This document shows, in pieces, positions 34,541 through 45,860 of a stretch of 64,000 nucleotides of DNA. A model generated the notes under the pieces. That model saw nothing but the letters and a program-made list of their open reading frames with translations. It had not been told where the DNA came from and searched no databases. The stretch comes from Strigamia acuminata (taxonomy: Eukaryota > Arthropoda > Chilopoda > Geophilomorpha > Linotaeniidae). Position 1 is the stretch's first letter; every line of letters starts with the position of its first letter. The stretch is taken from assembly GCA_949358305.1 (NCBI GenBank), contig OX442315.1, forward strand, positions 15,278,427 to 15,342,426. The letters run 5' to 3'. Position numbers and translations under genes: made by a program.

Positions 34541-37500
34541 ATGGCGTCGCCCGAGAAAATCGACGTGTCATTAGCAGGTGCGAGTACGGTGAAGCCGGTG
34601 TCGGCAGGATGGATGCAGGCGACGGGAGTTCAGCCATTTGATATGCACGGTGAGATGGCGACCCAAAGTCAACGTTGGACCCGTTGGTTGGGCCGATTGG
34701 AGATTTTTCTGTCGGCGGCCGGGATTTCCGATGATGGACAGAAAATGGCGATGCTTCTTCACTATGTAGGTGAGGATGTGTACGGTGTTTATGAGGCGAT
34801 GCCGACAAAAGGCACGTCCTATAGTACAACAAAGGACATTTTGACAGCGTATTTCGCGCCGCAGAAAAATGAGGATTTTTGTATGTATTCGTTTCGCGCC
34901 AGCAAACAGGAGGCGTCCGAGACGGTGGATCAATTTTGTGCGCGATTGCGTGGACTTGCTGTGGGATGTGGGTTCACGGACCTAGATAAGGAGCTGAAAG
35001 CCCAAATAATTTTCGCGACGTCGATGTCGAAATTGCGGCGCCAAGCATTGCGTGCGACGAACTGGAAATTAAAAGAGTTACTGGATGCGGCGAGAAGCTA
35101 TGAGAGCTCTGAGTGGCAGGCCAAACGAATGGAGGAATCCGGAGGATTTGAGCGGTCGTTGGACGTGAATGCGGTGAGAGGAGCCACTCCGAGGAGGGGA
35201 GATCGAGTACAGAGTGCGTTTAGAAAGGAGGGAGCGGCCCCGAAGCTGTGTTTCAATTGCGGGCGCGCTTGGCCGCATCGCGAGGGAATGCCATGTCCAG
35301 CTAAAACAATTAAGTGTCATGGGTGCGGGAAGTTGGGTCATTTTATTAGGTTTTGCCGAGTAAAGTCAGCCAGTAGCGAGCGGAAGGCGGTCGGAGCAGT
35401 GGACAAGCCGGTTGGAGCAGTGGAGTGGGATGTGGAACTGGACGAGGAAGGAAACCCCATTTTTGGCATCACGGTTGGATCAATCGGGACTAAGCGGAAG
35501 ATGCCACGTATGGAGTTGTTGATGGGCCGCTGTAGGATGAAGGTGATGTTCGGTGTCGATTCTGGGGCTCACGTGAATTTGTTGAGTCGGGAAGTGTTTA
35601 AATCAATTGTGCCGTTGCCAAAATTGAGAATGAGTTCGGCAAGATTAATGCCATATGGACAGACTAATCCTTTACCTTTATTAGGCGTGATGACAACATT
35701 TTTAGAGTATAGTGGGCTGAGGACGATGACGGAAGTGTACGTTGCGGACGTGGACGGTGACTCTTTGTTGAGCTGTGATACGGCGGAGGAGCTGGGATTA
35801 GTCAAGATGGTGCGGACTGTAGAAGAGGGAGGCATGAAGGAGGAAATTGTGGCTAAGTATCCCGAACTGTTTCGTGGAGTAGGTAAATCAAAAAATCACG
35901 TGGTTCATTTACATGTGGACGAAAGCGTGCCACCAGTGGCGCAGCGTTACCGCCCGATACCGTTTAGTTTGAGAGGTCGAGTAGAGCGGGAGTTAGATCG
36001 TATGGTTTCGGAAGGGATTATCGAAAAAGTTACTGAGGAGATGGGTCCGACGCCGTGGGTGTCGCCCATTCATTGCGTCCGAAAACCTAAGGACCCTGAC
36101 CCTGACGCCATCCGAATATGTATTGATGCGCGCGAGTTGAACTTTGCGATCCAGAGAGTGCGACATACGTCGCCGAGGTTAGAAGATTTGACCATACTGG
36201 CGGAAGATGCGACGGTCTTCACGAAGGTCGATATGGCGCACGGGTTCCACCAGTTCGAGTTGGACGTTGTCTCGAGGATTTTGACCACTTTTGCGACACA
36301 CGTTGGACTTTATCGATTTTTGCGTTTGTTTTTTGGGCTAAATTGTGCGCCTGAGATTTTTCAGGATTTGGTGCGTCAAATTTTGGAGGGGTTGGCGCAG
36401 GTGTTGAACATCATGGATGACATTTTCGTGGTCGGTAAGAGAACAGCGGACCATGATGTGGCGGTATATGCAGTGTTGGATCGATTGATGGGAGAGGGCT
36501 TGACATTGAACGCGCAAAAGTGCGAATTTAGGAAGTCTGAATTAGTGTTTTTTGGACATGTCTTTTCAGCTCGAGGTATTTCGGCCGATCCAAGGAGAAT
36601 TGATGCGATCAGGGCGATGAAGACACCTTCCAGTGTTTCGGACGTTAAGAGTCTTCTGGGAATGGTCGTGTATTGCGGTCGTTTCATCCCGAGGTTGGCA
36701 GATTGGACGAAACCGTTGAGAGAATTGACGAAGAAGTCAAATAAGGAGTTTGAGTGGACCGAGTGGCATCAGAAGGCGTGGGACGGTATTATGACGGAAT
36801 TAAGTGATGGAAAGGTCATGGCATATTATAGCCCGAGTGCACGGTTACACTTGACGGTAGACGCCAGCCCGATAGGTTTGGGAGCGATTTTGGCTCAAGA
36901 AAAGGAGAGGGAGGTGGTACGAGTGATCGCGTATGCGAGTCGATCGCTGTCGGATGTTGAAGCCCGTTACTCGCAAATTGAGCGAGAAATGCTGGCTGTG
37001 GTCTGGGCTATGGAGTTTTTTTATTTGTATTTATTTGACAATTTTTTTGTGCTGTTCACAGACCACCAACCATTAGTTAGCATTCTGAAGAACCGGAGGG
37101 CGCGACCGTCTGTGCGGCTGGAGCGCTTGTGCGTGCGCGTACAACACTATAATTTTGAAGTACGTCATACGAAGGGTAGCACGAATCCAAGTGACTACCT
37201 GTCACGGCATCCGTCACCAGGGGCAGGTGAGATTGAAGTAGCAGTAGTCGAGATGCTGGAAGAGCATGTGGATTTTGTCGTCCAGACTCGGATTCCGGCG
37301 ACAATGACGGTGGAGGAAGTTTTGCGCGAAACTGAGTCGGACGAGATATTGAAGAAGGTGCGTGCGGCTTTGGAGAGCATTGGCGAGGAGGCGCGAAAGC
37401 GCTGGGATGATGATCAGCTCCGCCCTTATGCGACGTTAAAAGAAGAGTTGTCCATTTCAAAGAGTGGGATAATTTTGCGGTCGGACCGGATTGTGATTCC

Positions 37501-38776
37501 CGGAAAATTACAAGCAAGAGTGGTGGAACTGGCTCATAGGGGACACCAGGGAGTGGTGAAGACCAAGTCGTTGCTTAGGCAAAAGATTTGGTTCCCTGGT
37601 ATGGATAAGCGAGTGGAGGAGAAGATTTCGAGGTGTTTGGCGTGCCAAGCTACGGTTCCGCAGGCGCGGAGGGATCCGCTGTTGATGACGGTGTTGCCAG
37701 CGGGACCGTGGCAACAGCTGGCGGTTGATTTCGCGGGCCCTTTTCCTGATGGGGCGTTGCTGTTCGTTTTGATCGACGAGTTTTCGAGATTTCCGTTTGT
37801 GGAAACTGTGGCTTCGACGGCGGCGTCAGTGGTGTGCCCAATTTTGGAGCGACGCTTCCTGGAGCAGGGGTTGCCGTGCTTGATTAAGTCAGATAATGGC
37901 CCCCCTTTCACGTCGCGGGAATTTACACATTTTTTGGCCGATTTTGGAGTGCAGCATCGCAGAGTCACCCCCCTATGGCCAGAAGCCAACGGGGAAGTTG
38001 AGCGATTTATGCGGACAATAAACAAGACGGTGAGGGCGGCGAAGGTGGAGGGAAGGCCGTGGAAGCGCGAGTTGAGCGAATTTCTTTTGAACTACCGAGC
38101 CACTCCACACAGTACGACTGGGAAATCGCCGGCGGAACTTTTGCACGGGAGAGTGGTGAGAACACGTTTGCCAGCCATTTGGAGAGAAGCAGAGGAGCTG
38201 CAAGTGCGAGAGAGGGACTTGTTGGAAAAGGCTAAAATGAAACGATATGCGGATGAACATCGAAATGTGAGAGACCATGACCTGAAAATTGGGGATCGAG
38301 TTTTGGTAAGACAACCGAAGGTGAACAAATTTTCTGCGCTATTCGACCCCGTGCCGTTGGTGGTTTCCGGTGTAGCAGGGACTCAGGTCACAGCGGTGAG
38401 AGGGCGTCAAGTGTTAGTGCGAAATGCGTCCTGTTTCAAGCGGATTTGGGCGGAGGAGAGTGAGAAGGTTCATGGTGCGGTGGGTGGAGATCGTGTGGTG
38501 ATGGGTCGAGGTCGTGGTGAGGAGGAGGAGTTGGAATTGGAGGGTGAGTTTGCGCGACCAGATGAAGATCGAGTGTTGGATGAGCGAGAGGAGGTTCGCG
38601 GACCCGAGATTCGGAGGCAGGATGAGGCGCAGGGATTGAATGAGGACCTGCAGAGAGAGGCCCAGAGACCTGAGGTTCGAGTACGAGAGGAGGTGCAAGA
38701 GCCAGTGGTGCCGATGGTGAGGAAGTCTGGACGGAAGACAGGCCCGCCAGATCGATACGGGGATTGGCAGACGTAA
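34541..38776 (+). CDS. Gag-Pol polyprotein of the Ty3/gypsy element
   Basis: A single 1,411-residue frame with no gag/pol frameshift. The N-terminal ~230 residues are a gag-like domain. Near residue 258 a CCHC knuckle CHGCGKLGHFIRFC is preceded by a less regular Cys-rich stretch. The aspartic protease motif VDSGAHVNLLS is near 340. Reverse transcriptase follows with FTKVDMAHGFHQF (about 563) and the active-site box as IMDDIF near 623, where the usual aromatic residue before xDD is Ile. RNase H shows TVDASPIGLGAILAQ (about 773). Integrase has the H2C2 zinc motif (HRGHQG...CLACQ, about 996-1035) and a DDE triad at VDFAGPF, SDNGPPF and EANGEVERF (about 1062, 1117, 1148). The tail is acidic and Arg/Glu-rich. 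Its high GC and codon use differ from the neighbouring host DNA. It looks coding-competent. Confidence 0.95.
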   Translation: MASPEKIDVSLAGASTVKPVSAGWMQATGVQPFDMHGEMATQSQRWTRWLGRLEIFLSAAGISDDGQKMAMLLHYVGEDVYGVYEAMPTKGTSYSTTKDILTAYFAPQKNEDFCMYSFRASKQEASETVDQFCARLRGLAVGCGFTDLDKELKAQIIFATSMSKLRRQALRATNWKLKELLDAARSYESSEWQAKRMEESGGFERSLDVNAVRGATPRRGDRVQSAFRKEGAAPKLCFNCGRAWPHREGMPCPAKTIKCHGCGKLGHFIRFCRVKSASSERKAVGAVDKPVGAVEWDVELDEEGNPIFGITVGSIGTKRKMPRMELLMGRCRMKVMFGVDSGAHVNLLSREVFKSIVPLPKLRMSSARLMPYGQTNPLPLLGVMTTFLEYSGLRTMTEVYVADVDGDSLLSCDTAEELGLVKMVRTVEEGGMKEEIVAKYPELFRGVGKSKNHVVHLHVDESVPPVAQRYRPIPFSLRGRVERELDRMVSEGIIEKVTEEMGPTPWVSPIHCVRKPKDPDPDAIRICIDARELNFAIQRVRHTSPRLEDLTILAEDATVFTKVDMAHGFHQFELDVVSRILTTFATHVGLYRFLRLFFGLNCAPEIFQDLVRQILEGLAQVLNIMDDIFVVGKRTADHDVAVYAVLDRLMGEGLTLNAQKCEFRKSELVFFGHVFSARGISADPRRIDAIRAMKTPSSVSDVKSLLGMVVYCGRFIPRLADWTKPLRELTKKSNKEFEWTEWHQKAWDGIMTELSDGKVMAYYSPSARLHLTVDASPIGLGAILAQEKEREVVRVIAYASRSLSDVEARYSQIEREMLAVVWAMEFFYLYLFDNFFVLFTDHQPLVSILKNRRARPSVRLERLCVRVQHYNFEVRHTKGSTNPSDYLSRHPSPGAGEIEVAVVEMLEEHVDFVVQTRIPATMTVEEVLRETESDEILKKVRAALESIGEEARKRWDDDQLRPYATLKEELSISKSGIILRSDRIVIPGKLQARVVELAHRGHQGVVKTKSLLRQKIWFPGMDKRVEEKISRCLACQATVPQARRDPLLMTVLPAGPWQQLAVDFAGPFPDGALLFVLIDEFSRFPFVETVASTAASVVCPILERRFLEQGLPCLIKSDNGPPFTSREFTHFLADFGVQHRRVTPLWPEANGEVERFMRTINKTVRAAKVEGRPWKRELSEFLLNYRATPHSTTGKSPAELLHGRVVRTRLPAIWREAEELQVRERDLLEKAKMKRYADEHRNVRDHDLKIGDRVLVRQPKVNKFSALFDPVPLVVSGVAGTQVTAVRGRQVLVRNASCFKRIWAEESEKVHGAVGGDRVVMGRGRGEEEELELEGEFARPDEDRVLDEREEVRGPEIRRQDEAQGLNEDLQREAQRPEVRVREEVQEPVVPMVRKSGRKTGPPDRYGDWQT

Positions 38777-38865
38777 TTCAGGAACTACCGGATTTGTTTT
38801 ATTTTTGATTTTTTATTGTATGTGTTTTGTTGAATTGTTGTTGTTGTTTTGGAGAAGGGGAGGGG

Positions 38866-39032
38866 TGTAATATTGTAATATAATGTGCGGCCACTAGAGG
38901 GCGGCAGAAAGGGTTCGAGATTACTTTGAATGTAGGCTGAGTCCGAGAGGACATTCCGATGTTAGTTACGAATGAATAAACATTGCTGTCCCAGGTGCTC
39001 TTGTGTATTTATGGGCATTTACAGACATTACA
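38866..39032 (+). repeat. 3' LTR
   Basis: 167 bp, identical to the 5' LTR, preceded by the polypurine tract and followed by CTAAC, the second copy of the target duplication. Confidence 0.95.
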
Positions 39033-39960
39033 CTAACCTAACCTAACCTAACACTAACCTAACCCTAACCTAACATAAGGTAACTCACAAATACAAGCTG
39101 AAATTGCACTGAATACCCAAAAAAGTCATCCGAATTTATCGCCCAGCACAAATACAAGCTGAAATTTGAACTGAATATCTAAAAAAGTCATCCAAATTTA
39201 TCACCCACGCACAAATACAAGCTGAAACTACTCTGAATACCCAAAAAAGTCATCCGAATTTTCGCCCACGCACAAATCCAAGCTAAAACTGGACGGAATA
39301 CCTCAAAAACTCAAACCTAACCCTAACCTAACCTTAACCTAACACTAACCTAACACTAACCTAACACTAACCTAACACTAACCTGGCACTAACCTAACCC
39401 TAACCTAACCTAAGGTAACTCACAAATACAAGCTGAAATTGCACTGAATACCCAAAAAAGTCATCCGAATTTATCGCCCACGCACAAATACAAGCTTAAA
39501 CTACTCTAAATACCTAAAGAAGTCATCCGAATTTATCGCCCACGCAGAAATAAAAGCTGCAATTGCACTGAATGTCTAAAAAAGCCATCTGAATTTATCG
39601 CCCACGCACAAATACAAGCTGAAACTGGACGAAATACCTCAAAAATTCATCCGAATTTATCGCTCACGCAGAAATACAAGCTGAAATTGCACAGAATATC
39701 TAGCTGAAATTCTCACTGAAATTCAAGCTGAAACTGCTCTGTCGATGTGAAAACGTATCCGAATTTATCACCCAGACATAAACACAAACTGACGAAACTG
39801 CACTAACTTGTTGAAACTTAACTGTGTAAATCGAATAAACGTATACGAATTTATCGCTCATGATCAAAAGTAGCTTCAATCTGAACAATAAATCCGAAAA
39901 ACATATTCAATTTATAGCAGGTGTGCCAGACCTGTTGAAACCGAGCTGTGTGTAAAATAC
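39033..39960. repeat. Satellite block (right half)
   Basis: CCTAACCTAACAC arrays at 39,035-39,080 and 39,315-39,420 alternate with a unit of about 58 bp containing CATCCGAATTTATCGCCCAC, GCACAAATACAAGCTGAAA and CTGAATACCCAAAAAAGT. It continues the array broken by the retrotransposon. Confidence 0.9.
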
Positions 39961-41279
39961 AAGCAAGGACTATACCGTATTGCATTGCTTCCATGGGCGA
40001 TAAATCAGGTACTTTCCAAAGCATAATCACCACTCACAAGTCAGAGGCATTTTAACTCCTAATTAATAGCAATCTGAAATCATAGATGGCGCCACTGTTT
40101 TCCTATCGCAAACAGTCTCTGGTCGCTCCTGCCATCTGGAGACGACTGAACGAAATAATACCGCATTGAATACCGCCCAAAAATTGCTTATCATCAAACA
40201 CTGACGATTTACGAAAACAATGTCTTCGTTTTTACTCGCAGGGAGATTAAGGACAATTTTTTGAACGATGTTTGAACATTTGGAGCAACTCATTTGAGAT
40301 TTTATTTTAACTGTATTTAATTTTTTTGTAAATTAAATTTTTGCTCTATTCTCTTGATTTTTGGTTTCGCCAGCTTGTGCGTTGCGAAATATTTGTACAA
40401 ATTGTTTGTGTATTCTTCAATTATCATTGAAATATTTTTTGTTCATAATTAATAAAAGCAAAATCAGAATAAACTCGTTATGTTTATATTTTATTTAGCT
40501 CTTTAAGCATTTCCATCTTCCTTTTAAAATATTCTTTGCTTCTTCCCCGCACTTTTCCTTCTGTTTTGTGAACATATTCAACCACGAACGTCATGTTCGT
40601 GATTCAATGACCACGATTCAAATAAATTTATTTCACTTCTATGACAGCAATTTATTCAAAAACATTTAATTAACCGTCAACAATATCCATTTTTGTCTAT
40701 GGTTTGGCCAAATTTAGCATTAATTTAAAATCACACATTGCAGAACTCCACCTTCTATTTTATTTTAATGTTATTCTTTTTTGTTGCTTTAATTTTGTTA
40801 TTCTTTTTTGTTGCTTTTATTTTGTTACTCTTTTTTGTTGCTTATATTTTGTTACTCTTTTTTGTTGCTTTTATTTTGTTACTCTTTTTTGTTGCTTTTA
40901 TTTTGTTTTTCATTTTTCTTGTTCTATTTCTTATTTTTCTTCTTATCATTCTTTTGTTTTACACCTCTTTTTGCAAACTGTGGTACAATTTTCTCTAGAA
41001 TTTTAAAACAAAAATTACACAATCTCAAAACAAGTAAAATAAAACAAATAAAATAAAAAACAGCAAATGCTTCATTGATGACGACATCCACTGCTTCATT
41101 GATGACGACATCCAATGCTTCATTGACGGCTTCATTGACGGCTTCATTGACGACCCTAAATTCCACAAGAACAAAATAAAATTAATAATCAACAATAAAA
41201 CATTAATTTAAATAAATTATCTGTAGAAATCCGAATCGACCACCAGCTCAAACACAAACGCAAGCTAGTTTAACACAAA
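39961..41279. other. Intergenic, AT-rich, no supported gene
   Basis: Unique-looking AT-rich sequence with a 27-bp minisatellite (TTTTTGTTGCTTTTATTTTG plus TTACTCT, about five copies, 40,775-40,925) and short GCTTCATTGATGACGACATC repeats at 41,065-41,155. No gene recognised. Confidence 0.6.
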
Positions 41280-44200
41280 TTAGCATTACTCGAGCTGAGT
41301 TCTTTTTGCGCCACTGTGTGAAGCCAAGTGTAATCACCTTTTCAACATTACTCTTCCATTTGGGTAATTCACAGCATGTCCCTCGTTTGAGTTCTACTGC
41401 TGATACCCGTGAAAATCACTTGACCGCGCATAAAAGACGATAGTGAGTGGTGGCTAACAATGCTCGGCTGCATATAGCGAGGTATAGCGCCTTGGTCTTG
41501 CCTATCACATATCAATTTACGCGCAGCGGTAGCGCCTTTTACTGTAGGACCAACTACCAACTTCTTTGGAAGCGCCTTTTATCTTAGGACCAACTTCCCT
41601 GGAAGCACCTTTTATCTTAGGATCAACTTCCCCGGAAGCACCTTTTATCTTAGGATCAACTTCCTCCCAGACTCAATGCCAAACTGTGAAAAACATCATT
41701 ACTTGCAATTTGTGGGATCCATCCATTGCTGTCAAAAGAAACAAAAAAATAAAATTAATAACCAACAATAAATAAAACATTAATTTAAATAAATTACCTG
41801 TAGAAATCTGCGTAGTGGTAAAATCCTTTTTCATCAGCAAACGCAAGCTAGTTTAACACAAATTAGCATTACTCGAGCTGAGTTCTTTTTGCGCCACTGT
41901 GTGAAGCCAAGTGTAATCACCTTTTCAACATTACTCTTCCATTTGGGTAATTCTTAGCATGTCCCTCGTTTGAGTTCTATTGCTGCTACCCGTGAAAATC
42001 ACTTGACCGTGGCCGCGGAAGCGCCTTTTACTTTAGGACCAACTTCCCTGGAAGCGCCTTTCATCTTAGGACCAACTTCCTCCCAGACTCAATGCCAAAA
42101 TGTAAAAAACATCATTATTTGTTCCTTTTTCCTTAATGAGCGTAATGACCAAGACGGGTTCCGAAACCAAAGATAATCACCTTTTTTTGAACCACTTTGC
42201 CCATTGGTCAAATGCCAATTCCTCACGAGTTGCCAGTTCGTGTTGGTCAAATGCCAATTCGTGAAAATCATTAAAATTCATTGAAAATCATTTCCCGGTT
42301 GGCGTGTCCCTCCCCTGGGACGTGTCCCCCCCCTGGGACTACTTGACTTAGTCAAATATGCCTGTAAGTGTGTGGTCACTTTTACCCGGTCTACGGAAGG
42401 TCCTTCTAGGCAGGACCGTCCTCCCAGTCTATTGATCACCAGCTCAAGCACAAACGCAAGCTAGTTTAACACAAATTAGCATTACTCGAGCTGAGTTCTT
42501 TTTGCGCCAACGTGTGAAGCCAAGTGTAATCACCTTTTCAACATTATTCTTCCATTTGGGTAATTCACAGCATGTCCCTCGTTTGAGTTCTATTGCTGAT
42601 ACCCGTGAAAATCACTTGACCGCGCATAAAAGACGATAGTGAGTGGTGGCTAACAATGCTCGGCTGCATATAGCGAGGTATAGCGCCTTGGTCTTGCCTA
42701 TCACATATCAATTTACACGCAGCGATAGCGCCTTTTACTGTAGGACCAACTACCAACTTCTTTGGAAGCGCCTTTTATCTTAGGACCAACTTCCCCGGAA
42801 GCACCTTTTATCTTAGGATCAACTTCCTCCCAGACTCAATGCCAAACTGTGAAAAACATCATTACTTGCAATTTGCGGGATCCATCCATTGCTTTTTACG
42901 CCACTGTTCGAAGCCAAGTGTAATCACCTTTTCAACATTACTCTTCCATTTGGGTAATTCACAGCATGTTCCTCGTTTGAGTTCTATTGCTGCTACCCGT
43001 GAAAATCACTTGACCGTGCACGCCACACGTGTTAGTTTGGCAGAAGCGGTAGCGCCTTTTACTGTAGGACCAACTACCAACTTCTTTGGAAGCGCCTTTT
43101 ATCTTAGGACCAACTTCCCCGGAAGCACCTTTTATCTTAGGATCAACTTCCCCGGAAGCACCTTTTATCTTAGGATCAACTTCCTCTCAGACTCAATGCC
43201 AAACTGTGAAAAACATCATTACTTGCAATTTGTGGGTCCCATCCATTGCTGTCAAAAGAAACAAAAAATAAAATTAATAACCAACAATAAATAAAACATT
43301 AATTTAAATAAATTACCTGTAGAAATCTGCGTAGTGGTAAAATCCTTTTTCATCAGCAAACGCAAGCTAGTTTAACACAAATTAGCATTACTCGAGCTGA
43401 GTTCTTTTTGCGCCACTGCGTGAAGCCAAGTGTAATCACCTTTTCAACATTACTCTTCCATTTGGGTAATTCACAGCATGTCCCTCGTTTGAGTTCTATT
43501 GCTGATACCCGTGAAAATCACTTGACCGCGCATAAAAGACGATAGTGAGTGGTGGCTAACAATGCTCGGCTGCATATAGCGAAGTATAGCGCCTTGGTCT
43601 TGCCTATCACATATCAATTTACGCGCAGCGGTAGCGCCTTTTACTGTAGGACCAACTACCAACTTCTTTGGAAGCGCCTTTTATCTTAGGACCAACTTCC
43701 CCGGAAGCACCTTTTATCTTAGGATCAACTTCCTCCCAGACTCAATGCCAAACTGTGAAAAACATCATTACTTGCAATTTGTGGGATCCATCCATTGCTG
43801 TCAAAAGAAACAAAAAAATAAAATTAATAACCAACAATAAATAAAACATTAATTTAAATAAATTACCTGTAGAAATCTGCGTAGTGGTAAAATCCTTTTT
43901 CACCAGCAAACGCAAGCTAGTTTAACACAAATTAGCATTACTCGAGCTGAGTTCTTTTTGCGCCACTGTGTGAAGCCAAGTGTAATCACCTTTTCAACAT
44001 TACTCTTCCATTTGGGTAATTCTTAGCATGTCCCTCGTTTGAGTTCTATTGCTGCTACCCGTGAAAATCACTTGACCGTGGCCGCGGAAGCGCCTTTTAC
44101 TTTAGGACCAACTTCCCTGGAAGCGCCTTTCATCTTAGGACCAACTTCCTCCCAGACTCAATGCCAAAATGTAAAAAACATCATTATTTGTTCCTTTTTC

Positions 44201-45860
44201 CTTAATGAGCGTAATGACCAAGACGGGTTCCGAAACCAAAGATAATCACCTTTTTTTGAACCACTTTGCCCATTGGTCAAATGCCAATTCCTCACGAGTT
44301 GCCAGTTCGTGTTGGTCAAATGCCAATTCGTGAAAATCATTAAAATTCATTGAAAATCATTTCCCGGTTGGCGTGTCCCTCCCCTGGGACGTGTCCCCCC
44401 CCTGGGACTACTTGACTTAGTCAAATATGCCTGTAAGTGTGTGGTCACTTTTACCCGGTCTACGGAAGGTCCTTCTAGGCAGGACCGTCCTCCCAGTCTA
44501 TTGATCACCAGCTCAAGCACAAACGCAAGCTAGTTTAACACAAATTAGCATTACTCGAGCTGAGTTCTTTTTGCGCCAACGTGTGAAGCCAAGTGTAATC
44601 ACCTTTTCAACATTATTCTTCCATTTGGGTAATTCACAGCATGTCCCTCGTTTGAGTTCTATTGCTGATACCCGTGAAAATCACTTGACTGCGCATAAAA
44701 GACGATAGTGAGTGGTGGCTAACAATGCTCGGCTGCATATAGCGAGGTATAGCGCCTTGGTCTTGCCTATCACATATCAATTTACGCGCAGCGATAGCGC
44801 CTTTTACTGTAGGACCAACTACCAACTTCTTTGGAAGCGCCTTTTATCTTAGGACCAACTTCCCCGGAAGCACCTTTTATCTTAGGATCAACTTCCTCCC
44901 AGACTCAATGCCAAACTGTGAAAAACATCATTACTTGCAATTTGCGGGATCCATCCATTGCTTTTTACGCCACTGTTCGAAGCCAAGTGTAATCACCTTT
45001 TCAACATTACTCTTCCATTTGGGTAATTCACAGCATGTTCCTCGTTTGAGTTCTATTGCTGCTACCCGTGAAAATCACTTGACCGTGCACGCCACACGTG
45101 TTAGTTTGGCAGAAGCGGTAGCGCCTTTTACTGTAGGACCAACTACCAACTTCTTTGGAAGCGCCTTTTATCTTAGGACCAACTTCCCCGGAAGCACCTT
45201 TTATCTTAGGATCAACTTCCCCGGAAGCACCTTTTATCTTAGGATCAACTTCCTCTCAGACTCAATGCCAAACTGTGAAAAACATCATTACTTGCAATTT
45301 GTGGGTCCCATCCATTGCTGTCAAAAGAAACAAAAAATAAAATTAATAACCAACAATAAATAAAACATTAATTTAAATAAATTACCTGTAGAAATCTGCG
45401 TAGTGGTAAAATCCTTTTTCATCAGCAAACGCAAGCTAGTTTAACACAAATTAGCATTACTCGAGCTGAGTTCTTTTTGCGCCACTGTGTGAAGCCAAGT
45501 GTAATCACCTTTTCAACATTACTCTTCCATTTGGGTAATTCACAGCATGTCCCTCGTTTGAGTTCTATTGCTGATACCCGTGAAAATCACTTGACCGTGC
45601 ATAAAAGACGATAGTGAGTGGTGGCTAACAATGCTCGGCTGCATATAGCGAAGTATAGCGCCTTGGTCTTGCCTATCACATATCAATTTACGCGCAGCGG
45701 TAGCGCCTTTTACTGTAGGACCAACTACCAACTTCTTTGGAAGCGCCTTTTATCTTAGGACCAACTTCCCCGGAAGCACCTTTTATCTTAGGATCAACTT
45801 CCTCCCAGACTCAATGCCAAACTGTGAAAAACATCATTGCTTGCAATTTGCGGATCCCAT
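41280..45860. repeat. Tandem segmental duplication, about 2.07-kb period
   Basis: Segments recur at a fixed spacing of 2,069 bp (42,839 with 44,908; 41,970 with 44,039; 43,471 with 45,540) with near identity; at the left edge the spacing is 2,102 because one copy has one more 33-bp subunit. Each unit holds several partial copies of a ~430-bp module: CGAGCTGAGTTCTTTTTGCG, CCAAGTGTAATCACCTTTTC, then 33-bp subrepeats of GGAAGCACCTTTTATCTTAG. Read on the minus strand, modules are separated by a perfect short intron shape (CAG/GTAATT ... TTTCTTTTGACAG). No protein family is encoded. Confidence 0.85.

Larger units (their letters stand above)
34261..39032 (+). mobile_element. Ty3/gypsy LTR retrotransposon, apparently intact
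   Basis: The 4,772-bp element has two 167-bp LTRs that I find identical base for base, each starting TGTAATATTG and ending CATTACA. A 5-bp target duplication CTAAC lies on both sides. TTGGCGACGAGTG follows the 5' LTR at the primer-binding position, and a purine tract GGAGAAGGGGAGGGG precedes the 3' LTR. One long frame encodes gag and pol. Identical LTRs imply a very recent insertion. It is inserted into the CCTAA satellite. Confidence 0.95.

Noticed and set aside
34527-38698. Many minus-strand frames across the retrotransposon
   Set aside because: Shadows of the GC-rich gag-pol frame.
41369-45731. Repeated 60-150-codon frames in the 2.07-kb duplication
   Set aside because: They recur only because the DNA is duplicated and encode 11-residue repeats (FILGSTSPEAP type) with no domain or start context.
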